64,000 nucleotides of DNA from Tillandsia leiboldiana (lineage: Eukaryota; Streptophyta; Magnoliopsida; Poales; Bromeliaceae): contig CM055068.1 of assembly GCA_029204045.2 (NCBI GenBank), positions 37,816,001 to 37,880,000 on the forward strand, written 5' to 3'. The position numbers and the translations under genes were made by a program. The notes under the pieces are model-generated. The model made no database searches. It was not told the origin of the DNA and saw nothing but the letters and a program-made list of their open reading frames with translations. Shown here piece by piece: positions 33,404-44,300 of this stretch (position 1 is its first letter; each line of letters begins with the position of its first letter).

Positions 33404-35794
33404 TGTAAGACCTGACCTTTAATTTGACTTTCCCTTTTATTTCACTTGTAGAAGTCCGACATAGGGGTTAAATTCTTAGTGTTTTCTGGACAGACCGTCG
33501 GGGCTCGCGGGTATTTTTAGGTGCTAGAGCTCGCGAAACGGAGAAAGGTGGTGCGATCGGATTCGAATTTCGACCCCGGGAACTCCCAGAATTAAATTGT
33601 GGAGCTTGCGGTCTTCTTGGACGCTCTGAAATCCCTGCTGGCGATCTGCACGGTTATCGAGGTAATCCGAACCCTCTAACTAAATCTCGGTTGGGCAGGG
33701 ACGTGATCCGGGGACTTAGTCTTTCGACCCGCTCGTTTCCTTGGTCACGTTAGGTCAGAGGGGGGCGATCAAAGGGGGAGGGAGAACAGAAAATATTCCC
33801 AACCCTCTCCAGACGTCGGCTACCTGATTTAGACGGTCGAGTTAGGAGAGAAAGAGGAACCCGTACCCATTCCCGCTTGCGTTTCAAGTTTCGGCGCAGT
33901 GTTCCACCGGGGATATCCAAAGGGAAGTGCGGGGACTTGCTCGTTAGTGGATTGTTCGGGCGAAGGTGAGCGATTCATCCTCCTCCATCTCCTCTCGTGA
34001 ATCAAGGTGAGTGTTTGGGTCGTTCTTGCTTTTCGTCGGTTTTTTGTTTGGGTTCGTTTTTGTGGATTATTTCGTGAGCGGGGATCACCGCGCCGCCGCC
34101 GCCACGACCGAGGCAGAGGTCGCCGCCGTGGGGTCGCCCGCCCGGGACCGCGCGCCGGTGGGGCGCCCGCGCGGGTCGGGGCCGAGCGGGGTCGCCCGCA
34201 CCCGCGAGCAGCGCGCCCGCGCGGCTCGCTGCCGCGCGGGGGCGCCCGCAGGTGGGGCGCCCGCGCGGGCCGGGGGCCGCGCGGGGTCGCCCGCACCCGC
34301 GGGCAGCGCGGGGTCGCCCGCACCCGCGCGGGTCGGTGCCATGCGAGGCCGCCCGCCGGTGGGGCGCACGCGCGGGCCGGGGCCGCGCGGGGTCGCCCGC
34401 ACCTGCGGGCAGTGCGCCCGCGCGGCTCACTGCCGCGCGAGGCCGCCCGTAGGTGGGGCGCCCGCGCGGGCCGGGGGCCGCTCGGGGTCGCCAGCACCCG
34501 AGAGCAGCGCGCCCGCGCGGCTCGCTGCCACGCGGGGCTGCCCGCAGGTGGGGTGCCTGCGCTGGCCGGGGCCGCGCGGGGTCGCCCGCACCCGCGGGCA
34601 GCGCACCCGCGCGGCTCGCTGCCGCGCGGGGCCGCCCGCTGGTGGGGCGCCCGCGCGGCCCAGGGCCGCGTGCCGCGCGGGGCCGCCCGCTGGTGGGGCG
34701 CCCGCGCGGGCCGGGGCCGCGCGGGGTCGCCCGAACCCGCGGGCAGCGCGCACGCGCGGCTTGCTGTCGCGTGGGGCCGCCCGCTGGTGGGGCGCTCGCG
34801 CGGGCCAGGGCCGCGCGGGGTCGCCCGCACCCGCGGGCAGCGCGCCCGCGCGGCTCGCTGCTGCGCGGGGCTGTCCGCTGATGGGGCACCCGTGCTGGCC
34901 AGGGCCGCGCGGGTTCGCCCGCACCCGCGGGCAGCGCGCCCGCGCGGCTCGCTGCCGCGCAGGGCCGCCCGCTGGTGGGGCGCCCGCACTGGTTGGTGCC
35001 GTGCGGGGCCGCCCGCTCTTGCAGACAGCGCTTCGCACGGACCGCGTCGCGCGGGGGCCGCCCACAGGTGGGGTACCCGCGCGGGCTGAGGCCGCACGGG
35101 GCCGCCGCCGACGGGGCGGGGCCGCGCGGAGCTGTCCGCATGCGGGGCGTACGCCGCCCGGGTCATCGTCGTGCGGAAACTTCGCGCACGGGGGTTTTAG
35201 GGACTTGTCGTGTTTCCGTTTCTGCCGGAGTCATCGTTAGGTGCTTTTGATCACCAGGTCTTAGTTTTCGCTTCCTCAGGGTCGCAGGACGCTGTGGACT
35301 CGGCAGACACGCAACCGCGGACGAACCAAACGCCGGTCTCCTTTCAAGGTGGGTACCCTTCCGGGGATTTTTGGGAATAGGCATTTATCGATAGAAGTAA
35401 CATGGCTGGGCAAAGGTAAATAGTGAGTGACTATATGATTATTGAACTAACCCTGTTGCACTGTTTTTACTTACTTTTAAATATGAGGCTCTTGTTTTAC
35501 TACACGCACACCGGCGGTTTGGCCACCGCAAGGGTGTGCTTTTCCGGAAAAGTGGTACGTTGACCCGTGTACCCCACGTGACGGTGACGTAATGGGGGCC
35601 CTCGTGGGTGGGGGGTGTGAGCGGTGATGACGAGGCGGGTGCTCGGCGGCCGAGGCAGGTGCTCGGCGGGGGACACCGAGGCAGGTGCTCGGTGTGGTTG
35701 TAGGGAAAGGTGCCCGGATTCGCTTGGTACAGGGTTTTGTCACCGTTGATTGTACTTTGAGGAGGACGGTTGCTCTGGTTGCCGTGGTTTGCCT
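33404..35794 (+). mobile_element. LTR of the TGTAAGACC group, plus strand, 5' part
   Basis: Begins TGTAAGACCTGACC, preceded by putative TSD copy CCAAC (33399-33403). It is homologous to solo LTR 30659-33250 in the other orientation. It is split at 35795 by the plus-strand copia element (TSD copy TGCCT at 35790-35794), so its 3' part is beyond the window. About half of it is the 94-bp GC-rich tandem array. Confidence 0.82.
34090..35140. repeat. GC-rich tandem array, 94-bp unit, about ten copies
   Basis: GCGGCTCGCTGCC or close variants recur at 34221, 34422, 34517, 34611, 34756, 34850 and 34944. Spacings of 94 dominate (34517-34611, 34756-34850, 34850-34944), with one copy enlarged by a 51-bp internal duplication (34611-34756 = 145). 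The period is not a multiple of three and TA is almost absent, so all six frames look open. The long overlapping ORFs (for example 33829-35166 and 34011-35240) are therefore not evidence of genes. Confidence 0.85.
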
Positions 35795-36017
35795 TGTTAC
35801 GGAATTTGAGTTGGCGTATTTCGTGAATTCGGTTAAGTCTTGAAGATTGAAGATAAAGAAAGTTGGATCATTTAACTCAATCTCAAGAAAGAAGAATTCA
35901 AAAGGATCAGGTATGTTTTAACTAATTATTTTTGGTGATCCGAATACTTCATATAGTGTAGAAACACTTGGATGAATTTCTATTTGCTTAAAAATCAAAA
36001 ACTGGACATGGGACATG

Positions 36018-36310
36018 TTCAGGATCCGGATCAGACTTTCCAATCCGGATCCCGAAGGGTGTTCGTTCATACACCAGTTCAATCCGGATCGTAGCCTCCC
36101 TTGATCCGGATCCCGAACACTGGTTTTACCATGTTTTATGAACGATCCGGATCAGGCTTTGCAATCCGGATCCCGAACGTTGGTGTTTGGTGAAACTGTA
36201 TGAACGATCCGGATCAGGCACTTCGATCCGGATCCCGAACCTTGGTTTTTCTGGAAACTGTTTGTCTCGCTACTGCAATCCGGATCGCCGAAGTCCGATC
36301 CGGATCGCCG
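36018..36310. repeat. 62-bp tandem array with palindromic GATCCGGATC core
   Basis: GATCCGGATCAGGC starts recur at 36144 and 36206, with matching units 62 bp before (about 36082 and 36020). Each unit has a second ATCCGGATCCCGAAC about 20 bp later. Two further GATCCGGATCGCCG copies follow at about 36280-36310. It lies just upstream of the TATA box. Confidence 0.82.
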
Positions 36311-36372
36311 TCCTGAAAAATTCCAGAAAAGGTTAGTTTTTGATTCTTATCCTCTTCCAATGGTTTCTAACC

Positions 36373-36380
36373 TATATATA
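36373..36380 (+). promoter_or_regulatory. Putative TATA box of the copia LTR
   Basis: TATATATA in CCTATATATAGACCC. The two minus-strand copia LTRs have TATAAATAGACCC at the equivalent site. Confidence 0.65.
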
Positions 36381-37106
36381 GACCCTTTAATTCATCTTTT
36401 AGGGCAACCCACGAAAAAGGGAAAAAGACGACCGAATTAGATAGATCCACAAATAGAGAAGAAAGGAAATCAATAGATTAAATCTTATGTTTCTTCATCT
36501 ATATTGATTGATTTGATTCTAGGTTTTCTTATTCACATTTTGAGTAGAATCAAATCAATGAATACATAGATGGTATTTTCGATCTATTTCTAATCTAAGT
36601 ATTCGGCGGATCATCACCACCCAAAAAAACAACGATTTTCCCAAAATCGGTGCGTGGACTCGCGTGGCCTTGTGGATTCAAGGTGCTACCGCTCTCGTGG
36701 ATTCGGAGCGAGGTACGTTCGTGGATTCGAAGCGTGCTACTGGGTGAAGACCGTGGATTCGGTCGGACGTCGTGGATTCGGCGTTGGACGCAAATCGTGG
36801 ATTCGAGAAGCGTCGTGGAGCGAGCGGAGAAGATCAACTAGGAGCGTATGGAAAAGGTTGAGTCGTCTGTGAGTACGGTATATCACCTTGTACGTGTTTA
36901 ATTCTAGTGGATTTCACCGTGTTATCGGTCCCGTGGTTTTTTACTCCGGTTTGGAGTTTTCCACGTAAAAATCTCTGCGTGTTATTTATTTTTCCGCATT
37001 GGGTTTTATATCGCAAAGATTTTTGAGTGTTTATTGTTTACACCTATTCACCCCCCTCTAGGTGTTTTTTCCCCTATTTAGATCCAATTATACATAACCC
37101 AACAAG

Positions 37107-37118
37107 TGGTATCAGAGC
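37107..37118 (+). other. Primer-binding site (initiator-Met tRNA)
   Basis: TGGTATCAGAGC two bases after the LTR end, 20 bases before the gag ATG. Confidence 0.92.
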
Positions 37119-37137
37119 GGGAATAGGGTTGTAAACA

Positions 37138-39165
37138 ATGGTTGAAGGTGGAAACATCAACAGACCTCCGTTCTTCGATGGAACAAATTATGCCTACTGG
37201 AAAGTACGGATGAAAGCCTTTTTAATTTCCATCGACGAACGGGTGTGGAAATCAATTGAATTAGGATGGTCTAATCCAACTGAAATTCTTGCTGATGTTC
37301 GCACCATCAAACCTAGGTCGAAATGGACCAAGGAAGAGATAGATACTTCTTCTTACAATGGCAAAGGGATTAACGCTTTATTTAATGCTTTGTCGCAAAC
37401 AGAGTTCTCTCGCGTCTCGGCATGTGAGACTGCGAAAGAAATCTGGGATGTTCTTCAAGTTACGCATGAGGGAACTAACCTTGTGAAGATTCAGAAACTG
37501 CAAATGCTTACGAGCAAGTTTGACTCTATTTTCATGGCAGAAAATGAATCTTTCACAGACTATTACACACGATTGCAAGACATCGTAAACTCATGTGCTA
37601 ACTTGGGAGAGAAGATTCCAGAATTTAAAGTTGTAAGAAAAATATTAAGAACTCTTCCTGAAAGATTTCGTTCCAAGGTTACAGCCATTGAAACTATTAA
37701 ACACCCGGACGAAATCCGTGTAGAAGAATTAGTTGGTTCATTACAAACTTATCAAATGACTTTTCCTACTAACTATTCTTCTGGAAAGGCATCCTCTTCT
37801 AAGTCTTCAGGTTTTGCTTTGAAAACTACAAAAGAAGAAGACGCGGATTCATCCTCCTCATACGATGACGTAAACCTATCTATGGAGGACTTTGAGAAGC
37901 AGCTTGCTCTCTTGACAAGAAGATTTCGCCGAAACTTTCGAAGGGGTAACTCAAGCAAAACTCCATCCTTCGTAAAGTTGAAGAAAGGCAAAGGTTCTTC
38001 AAGTTTCAAACCAAGAAAGCAAGAGGGTTTTTCTAAGGATAAGAAAAGCTCAGAAGGACAAGTCCAATGCTTCAAGTGCCGAGGGTACGGCCATATCTCA
38101 ACGGAGTGTCCTAATAAGAATCCGTCAAAGAAGGAAGCGATGCAAGCCGTCACTTGGGATGACACCTCATCGTCAAATGAGTCATCGTCAAGTGATGAAG
38201 AAGATAACGCAACAGCGTTCCACGCGTCCACATCTTCACCCTTCATGTGCTTAATGGCTAATACATCCGAGTCATTGTCCAACTCCACTGTTGAAAAGAT
38301 TGCAACGGACGATGAATCGAATAACTCGGAAGGTGAAGATTTTGCTCTAGCCTATCACAGACTTTTGAGGGATTCAAAGAAACTGGCTAAGCAAAACAAG
38401 GGGTTGAGAGGGAGATTGCAGGATCTCGAAGAAGAAGTAAAAAGGGTAACTTCTCTCTCGACCGATCTTGAAGTGGAAAGGGATGATCTGATTAAAATAA
38501 ATGTTTCTCTTCAAGAGTCCAATGAGCAACTCGAGAAGAATTATATAGATATGGTGAACAAAGCGAATTACTTCTTGAAGCTCAACGGCGAGGCTCGACA
38601 GCAAAAATTGGAAATGACAGAGACCATTCTCCAACTCAAGGATGACTTACAGCGATTTTCATCAGGAAGGAGTAAGTTGGATAAGCTTCTTGGTCTTGGT
38701 CAATCAAACAAGTTCGGCCTCAGATACAATCGAACTAACGACAATTTTAGTTCGGTTGGGACAGTCTTTGTGCCCCAGTTGGTATCTCCTCCTCCGACAC
38801 CGCAATTGACGACAAACAACGACAACAAACCTACTTCCCCCTCTTCGGAATCGTCAAGCATCAAGGTATGTTTTCGTTGTGGCATTGCAGGGCACATAAG
38901 GAGAAATTGCAAGATGGGAGCCAAACGCTCAACTCAAGCACTTCTTGCAACGACTACCAAAAGGGTGATTCCTCGGAAATCAAATGCAAATTTTTCGAAG
39001 GAAAAGAGCCTCGGTAGTTCATCAAACAAGACGACGACATCAAGGAAAAGCAACGGATCAAACAAGACGCTTTCACCAAAGGTATCAACCTCACAATCAT
39101 TTCCGATGTACACCAAAACTCGAAAGGTTTGGGTACGCAAAGGTGAATTCTTCTCTTATACTTGA
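37138..39165 (+). CDS. gag: SIRE-type copia gag, 675 residues, intact frame
   Basis: Particle-forming, RNA-binding protein of the copia element. The start MVEGGNINRPPFFDGTNYAYWK is shared with the minus-strand copy at 21281. Residues about 1-230 are the copia-type gag domain (TAKEIWDVLQVTHEG, MLTSKFDS, ILRTLPERFR). Residues about 255-310 are Lys/Arg-rich. The first CCHC knuckle (CFKCRGYGHISTEC) is at about 311-324. A Ser/Glu/Asp-rich acidic stretch spans about 340-400 and a long coiled coil about 400-525. SKLDKLLGLGQSN is near 510-530 and the second knuckle (CFRCGIAGHIRRNC) near 578-591. The tail ends VWVRKGEF and stops where a deletion joins gag directly to integrase. Two knuckles plus a coiled coil are typical of the SIRE/Maximus clade. 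Confidence 0.93.
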   Translation: MVEGGNINRPPFFDGTNYAYWKVRMKAFLISIDERVWKSIELGWSNPTEILADVRTIKPRSKWTKEEIDTSSYNGKGINALFNALSQTEFSRVSACETAKEIWDVLQVTHEGTNLVKIQKLQMLTSKFDSIFMAENESFTDYYTRLQDIVNSCANLGEKIPEFKVVRKILRTLPERFRSKVTAIETIKHPDEIRVEELVGSLQTYQMTFPTNYSSGKASSSKSSGFALKTTKEEDADSSSSYDDVNLSMEDFEKQLALLTRRFRRNFRRGNSSKTPSFVKLKKGKGSSSFKPRKQEGFSKDKKSSEGQVQCFKCRGYGHISTECPNKNPSKKEAMQAVTWDDTSSSNESSSSDEEDNATAFHASTSSPFMCLMANTSESLSNSTVEKIATDDESNNSEGEDFALAYHRLLRDSKKLAKQNKGLRGRLQDLEEEVKRVTSLSTDLEVERDDLIKINVSLQESNEQLEKNYIDMVNKANYFLKLNGEARQQKLEMTETILQLKDDLQRFSSGRSKLDKLLGLGQSNKFGLRYNRTNDNFSSVGTVFVPQLVSPPPTPQLTTNNDNKPTSPSSESSSIKVCFRCGIAGHIRRNCKMGAKRSTQALLATTTKRVIPRKSNANFSKEKSLGSSSNKTTTSRKSNGSNKTLSPKVSTSQSFPMYTKTRKVWVRKGEFFSYT

Positions 39166-41344
39166 ACCACGTCGGTACCAAACGGCCCTTGGAATTATTG
39201 CATATGGATCTTATGGGGCCGACACGTCAACCATCCTTGGGAGGTAAATGGTATATTTTCTTATTGGTTGATGATTTCTCTAGATACTCATGGGTAGCAT
39301 TTTTAAAAGAGAAAGCTGATACTTTTGATTCTTTTCACGAGATTTGCCTTCGTATTATGATTGAAAAGAATGAAAAGATCATTCATGTTAGAAGTGATAG
39401 AGGTGGAGAATTCATAAATTCAAAATTCATTGACTTTTGCACTTCCAATGGCATTAAACATGAATTCTCAGCACCCTATACACCTCAACAGAATGGTGTA
39501 GTCGAGCGCAAAAACAGGGTTGTACAAGAGATGGCACGTGTTATGCTTCATAGCCGGAATTTACCGCTACATTTTTGGGCTGAAGCTGTGAACACTGCAA
39601 TCTATGTTATTAATCGAGTTTATTTGCGCCCGGGGACGTTAAATACACCATATGAACTATGGTGTTGTAGAAAACCCAACATCAAATATTTTCGCATCTT
39701 TGGGAGTCGTTGTTACATTTTACGTGACCGCGAAAATCTTGGAAAATTTGACTCTCGAAGTGACGAAGGGATTTTCATGGGTTATTCTACAAATAGTAGA
39801 GCATATCGGGTATTTAACTTGGAATCTAAAACGATGGTAGAATCCATAAATGTTAAAGTAGATGAAGCTTTCCACTTTGCATCTGATAAATCTACCCCTG
39901 ATATCTCTCTTGATGATGATACTCCTATAAATGCATCTTCTCATGATAATACTTCCAATATTAATGATGCATCTAATGGTTCTCCAAGTTTATCTGATGT
40001 GCAGGAATCATCTCATATACCTCCGAGTACTCCATTACATCAAACGTTACGCATCTCCAAGGATTATCCTGAATCAAACATCATTGGAGACCCACAAGAA
40101 GGAGTCAAAACTCGGAGACAGTTGGTTTGTGGATTCGCTTGTTACGTTTCCATGATCGAACCAAAGAATATCGATGAAGCTCTTCAGGATGACTACTGGA
40201 TTGAAGCAATGCAGGAAGAGCTCCATCAGTTTGAACGAAACAAAGTCTGGGAATTAACGACGCCTCCGAAGCAACACAATGTGATCGGTACTAAATGGAT
40301 TTTCAAGAATAAGAAAAATGAGGTTGGTACCATCATCAGGAATAAAGCACGTTTAGTTGCTCAAGGCTAATCTCAAATAGAAAGTATAGACTTTGATGAA
40401 ACGTTCGCCCCTGTAGCTAGACTCGAGTCCATTCGTATCTTATTCGCTATTGCTTGTCACTTTAAAATAAAACTCTTTCAAATGGACGTTAAGAGCGCGT
40501 TTTTAAATGGATTTTTAAATGAGAAAGTTTATGTGGCTCAACCGAAAGGTTTTGTAGACTGTAAACTACCTAACCATATTTTTCGTTTGAAAAAGGCTCT
40601 TTACGGTTTAAAACAAGCACCGTGAGCGTGGTACGAAAGGTTGACAAAGCACCTTTTGGAGAAGGGCTATACTCGAGGGGGAGCAGACAGGACTCTCTTT
40701 GTGAAGCATTATCAAAATAACTTCATTGTTGCACAAATCTATGTCGATGACATTGTATTTGGAGCAACAAAGGATAATGATGCTTCTAAATTCGCTGAAA
40801 CCATGGAAAGCGAATTTGAGATGTCTATGATGGGCGAACTGACATACTTTCTTGGATTGCAAGTGAAACAAAATGGTGAAGGCATCCATCTGTGTCAATC
40901 CAAGTATGCAAAGTAGTTGGTAAAGAAATTCGGATTAGAAGATTCTAAAGATTTTCCTACTCCTATGGGAACTAGTAATAAGGGATTAGGAAGTGAATCT
41001 CTTAGTGATAGTGTAGACGAGAAACTCTATCGAAGTATGATTGGAAGTCTACTCTACCTCACAGCTAGTCGCCCGGACATATCCTTTAGTGTTGGGATTT
41101 GCGCGAGATATCAATCAGCACCAAAGGAGGTTCACCTGAAAGCGGTGAAACGGGTCATCCGGTACATCAAAGGAACCATTAATTTCGAAATTTGGTATCC
41201 TATGGGAACAAGTCTAGATATTATTGGATACTCAGATGCCGATTGGGCAGGATCTGTGGATGATCGGAAAAGTACGAGTGGTGCATGTTTTTATCTTGGC
41301 CATTGCCTTGTTGCATGGCATAGTAAAAAGCAAAACTGCATTGC
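39156..41344 (+). pseudogene. pol: Copia pol: integrase and reverse transcriptase, protease deleted, three stop codons
   Basis: Opens at LNHVGTKRPLELLHMDLMGP, joined to gag in another frame. The roughly 590 bp that encode protease and the pre-integrase zinc domain in the minus-strand copy are missing. Integrase triad residues are visible (HMDLMGP, RSDRGGEF, GVVERKN). The reverse transcriptase follows in the same frame (GTKWIFKNK, DETFAPVARLESIR, VKSAFLNGFLNEKV, YVDDIVFGA) and then RNase H (DADWAGSVDDRKS). Nonsense codons: TAA at 40368-40370 (Tyr in the other copy), TGA at 40623-40625 (Arg) and TAG at 40914-40916 (Glu). There is no frameshift otherwise. It is interrupted by the element inserted at 41345. 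Confidence 0.92.
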
Positions 41345-44300
41345 TGTCACGCCCCGAGTTAAAAAACCAGTGTATAAATTTTTTTTTTTTTTTTTTTTTT
41401 AAATCAGAGTTGCAAATCAACCAGGGCAATGACAGACCGCCACATATATAGAAGAGTCCCAATCCCCTATGGAATTGAGCCTTTTCTATATATGCACGGC
41501 TAGCTTGACAACAATCATCAGAGTACTAACTACGTACTACAAATAACAATAACAACAACAACAACAATGTTACAGATTTTTTTGCAAATATATTACATCT
41601 GAATACCACTTTAATTAACTATTTCTACATACACGGCTGGCCAAGGTCAATCTCTATCTCGGAATCTCACCAACACGTCCCGACATCCCAGCACCCGCTC
41701 GGCCTGAAAAACAGTCACCCGAGGGTGTGAGATACACCGGAGTGTATCCCAGTGGGCACGACGAGCCGAGAAATAGCAGATCGTACCTACTGGTATACAA
41801 TACTAGAGGATAGTAATAATCAGGGGTTAGAATAATCAGATAGGCAAGCATGAAGATCCACAGATATATAATCACAGTTAGGATATGCAATGATCATAGT
41901 TAAGATAACAGATAGGCAGCATAGAGATCAACAGATATATCATCACGGAGGTAACAATTAGGATAAGCAGATACTTAATCATGGAGATCACCGTTAGGAT
42001 ATGCAGATATATAATCATGGAACTGTATCTAATTAGAGGATAGCAAAAATCATGAGTTATGATAAAAGCAGGCTGAACAGGCAACATATGCATCAACAAC
42101 TGAAATAACAAGTTACCTAATCAGAAGCCACCATATTGGTCATCAAGACCTCAGGGAAATTGCCCAACCTAGCACCAACCTAGCTGACATTCTCCCCTTG
42201 GGAGTCACGGGTCTTTCAACAAACCACTTTACCGGTAAAGAACAAAGCGCACGAGGAGCGACCTCGGATATGTTCGTGAAGTACAGCGGTGCGGGCGATC
42301 AATGCGAATGCTCAAGCTCACGGTCCACAGACCGGTTATCGGCAAAAAGCCAGAACAATCCCCTCTGGGATGCAACAATAATATGATAACAACATCTCAA
42401 CTCAATGCAAGATCAACAACAAATCTCAACTCAAATGCAGGATCAATCAACAGCAACAATGAATCATGGATCAAAATAATCAGAAGTGCTGACATTCAGG
42501 TATAACAATATCCAGGAATCGAATCGTAAGATCTGGAAGCAACTGAATACCAATCATGCAGACTAACCAATCATGCAGACTAAACACATGTTTTTGAGAA
42601 AATTAATTTACAAACATATTTTAGATCCAAACCTCGCAGAGCGTTGCCTTTGTCCTATCAAACAAGAACAGACTCCGGCGACCCTACGAAGTTCGGTAAA
42701 AATATTTATTTAATAAAATCATGTATCTAGCAGCATAATTGGTGAACAACAACCAATCACGAATGCAATGCGGAATATGATCAATAATCTCATAGATCAG
42801 GATATAACACCAGCCAATCACGAAGGCAATGCGGAATATAATCAACAGCCATTATGAAATAGAACCAGGTTTAGCAACTATAGACCAAATCATACTGTCC
42901 AAACACATGCAGTTTTAAGCAAAATTATTAAAACAGGTTTTTGGGTTCAAACCTCGCAAAGCAGTGCCTTTGTCCTATCAAACAAGAACAGACGCAGGCG
43001 ACCCTGCGAAGCTTGGGTAAAAATTATTGTTTGAGTAAAGTACATGTGTTTAGCAGTACAGGCTTTGCAATCAAGATCATCAGAATGTCCAATCAGGCAT
43101 GGCAACTAATAGTAATATATCTCAATCAAAGGCAGACAGGCTCAAATATAACCTAGATTAACCAAAAACAGGAGTCCAACCAATACCGTACACAGAGGGC
43201 CGAAATGATAAAGCCTGGACCGAAGATAAACCCACCTGTCAAATCACATGCGACTAGAACGAATCGACTGTACGCTCAAAACCAGATGCAACCTGGACAG
43301 ACCTGAATCAAACATATTGATCAGGGATCGATTTTAACTCTAACTTATTTCAAGTCAACTTAACCCTTTTTAATTACTTAACCATAGTGTTTGACAATCA
43401 CACTTAGACCAACATAATCTTTTTAGCACTGTTTTCGCTCGTTCTTTGAACTGAAGATTCATTTTAATGAACCGTCACTTCCAGCAGGTGACATTTATCT
43501 TGCTGAACACCGTGCTCACCAATTTGCGGCAGCACGGGACCCGAGGAAAACTTCGGGCCATAAAACACTCCTCTAACATAGCCATTTTGCATTTTTGTTT
43601 CTTCGAGTCTTGAAAACCTAAATCTCACGCGAGCATCGCGTCCAGTGACCCCAAAATAGCCAGGAGCTCACTGTTACAGTTTTTCAAATAGTCCAAAAAT
43701 AGGACTTTGGCCAAACATTTAACCTAAAGCTTGTTTACATTAGAACTCAACATATACTTAACCAATATAAATTCTGTTTGAGAGGTATGCTTAAAATACC
43801 CTACAAATCACTGTGCTTGCCCTAGTGCAGCACAGAAATGGCTGGATCAAAAGATCCATCAACCTTGCTCACTAACATAAGAACAATGCTCCAAACATTA
43901 ATCCACTCAGATCAAACTTGATATGAAGTGAGCATCAAGCTCAGGGAGTTATTTGGAGCAACTTTTATATTTACTATGAAGCCTAATTCCATAGTTTTCT
44001 TCATTGAGGCATTTATACAAACAGTTGGTGTGCACAATTTCATACATACAACTTAGCCAATTTCAAGCTTGGGTTCTCAGCAACCATTGCACCTGGGGCA
44101 AAGATTCTTGGAGCAAAACATTCTACTAAGTATTTAGAGCATTTCCCCTCATCTCGGAGCAAGCCACAAGCCCTCGGATGGCCGGAGCTCGGGAAGAAGA
44201 AGATGACTCATGCATTGATTTTCGTGATTACTCAACAAGAGGTTCTGGGACCCAACCAAAAGCACCAGCAGGTGCCATTTGCCTCACTGAAGCTTCCCAT

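Larger units (their letters stand above)
35795..37104 (+). repeat. 5' LTR of the plus-strand copia element, 1310 bp
   Basis: TGTTACGGAATTTG...CATAACCCAACA. A TATA box (TATATATA) lies at 36373-36380. U3 carries a 62-bp repeat array (36018-36310). Next comes AG and then the primer site. Confidence 0.93.

Noticed and set aside
34090..35140. CRISPR-like or satellite centromere repeat
   Set aside because: Units are contiguous with no unique spacers, are limited to about ten copies and sit within an LTR, so it is an LTR-internal tandem repeat.
33829..35240. Very long overlapping frames on both strands (up to 445 codons), Arg/Pro/Ala/Gly-rich
   Set aside because: They follow from the 94-bp GC-rich array, where stop codons are scarce in every frame. 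The period shifts frame each unit and no domain is recognisable.
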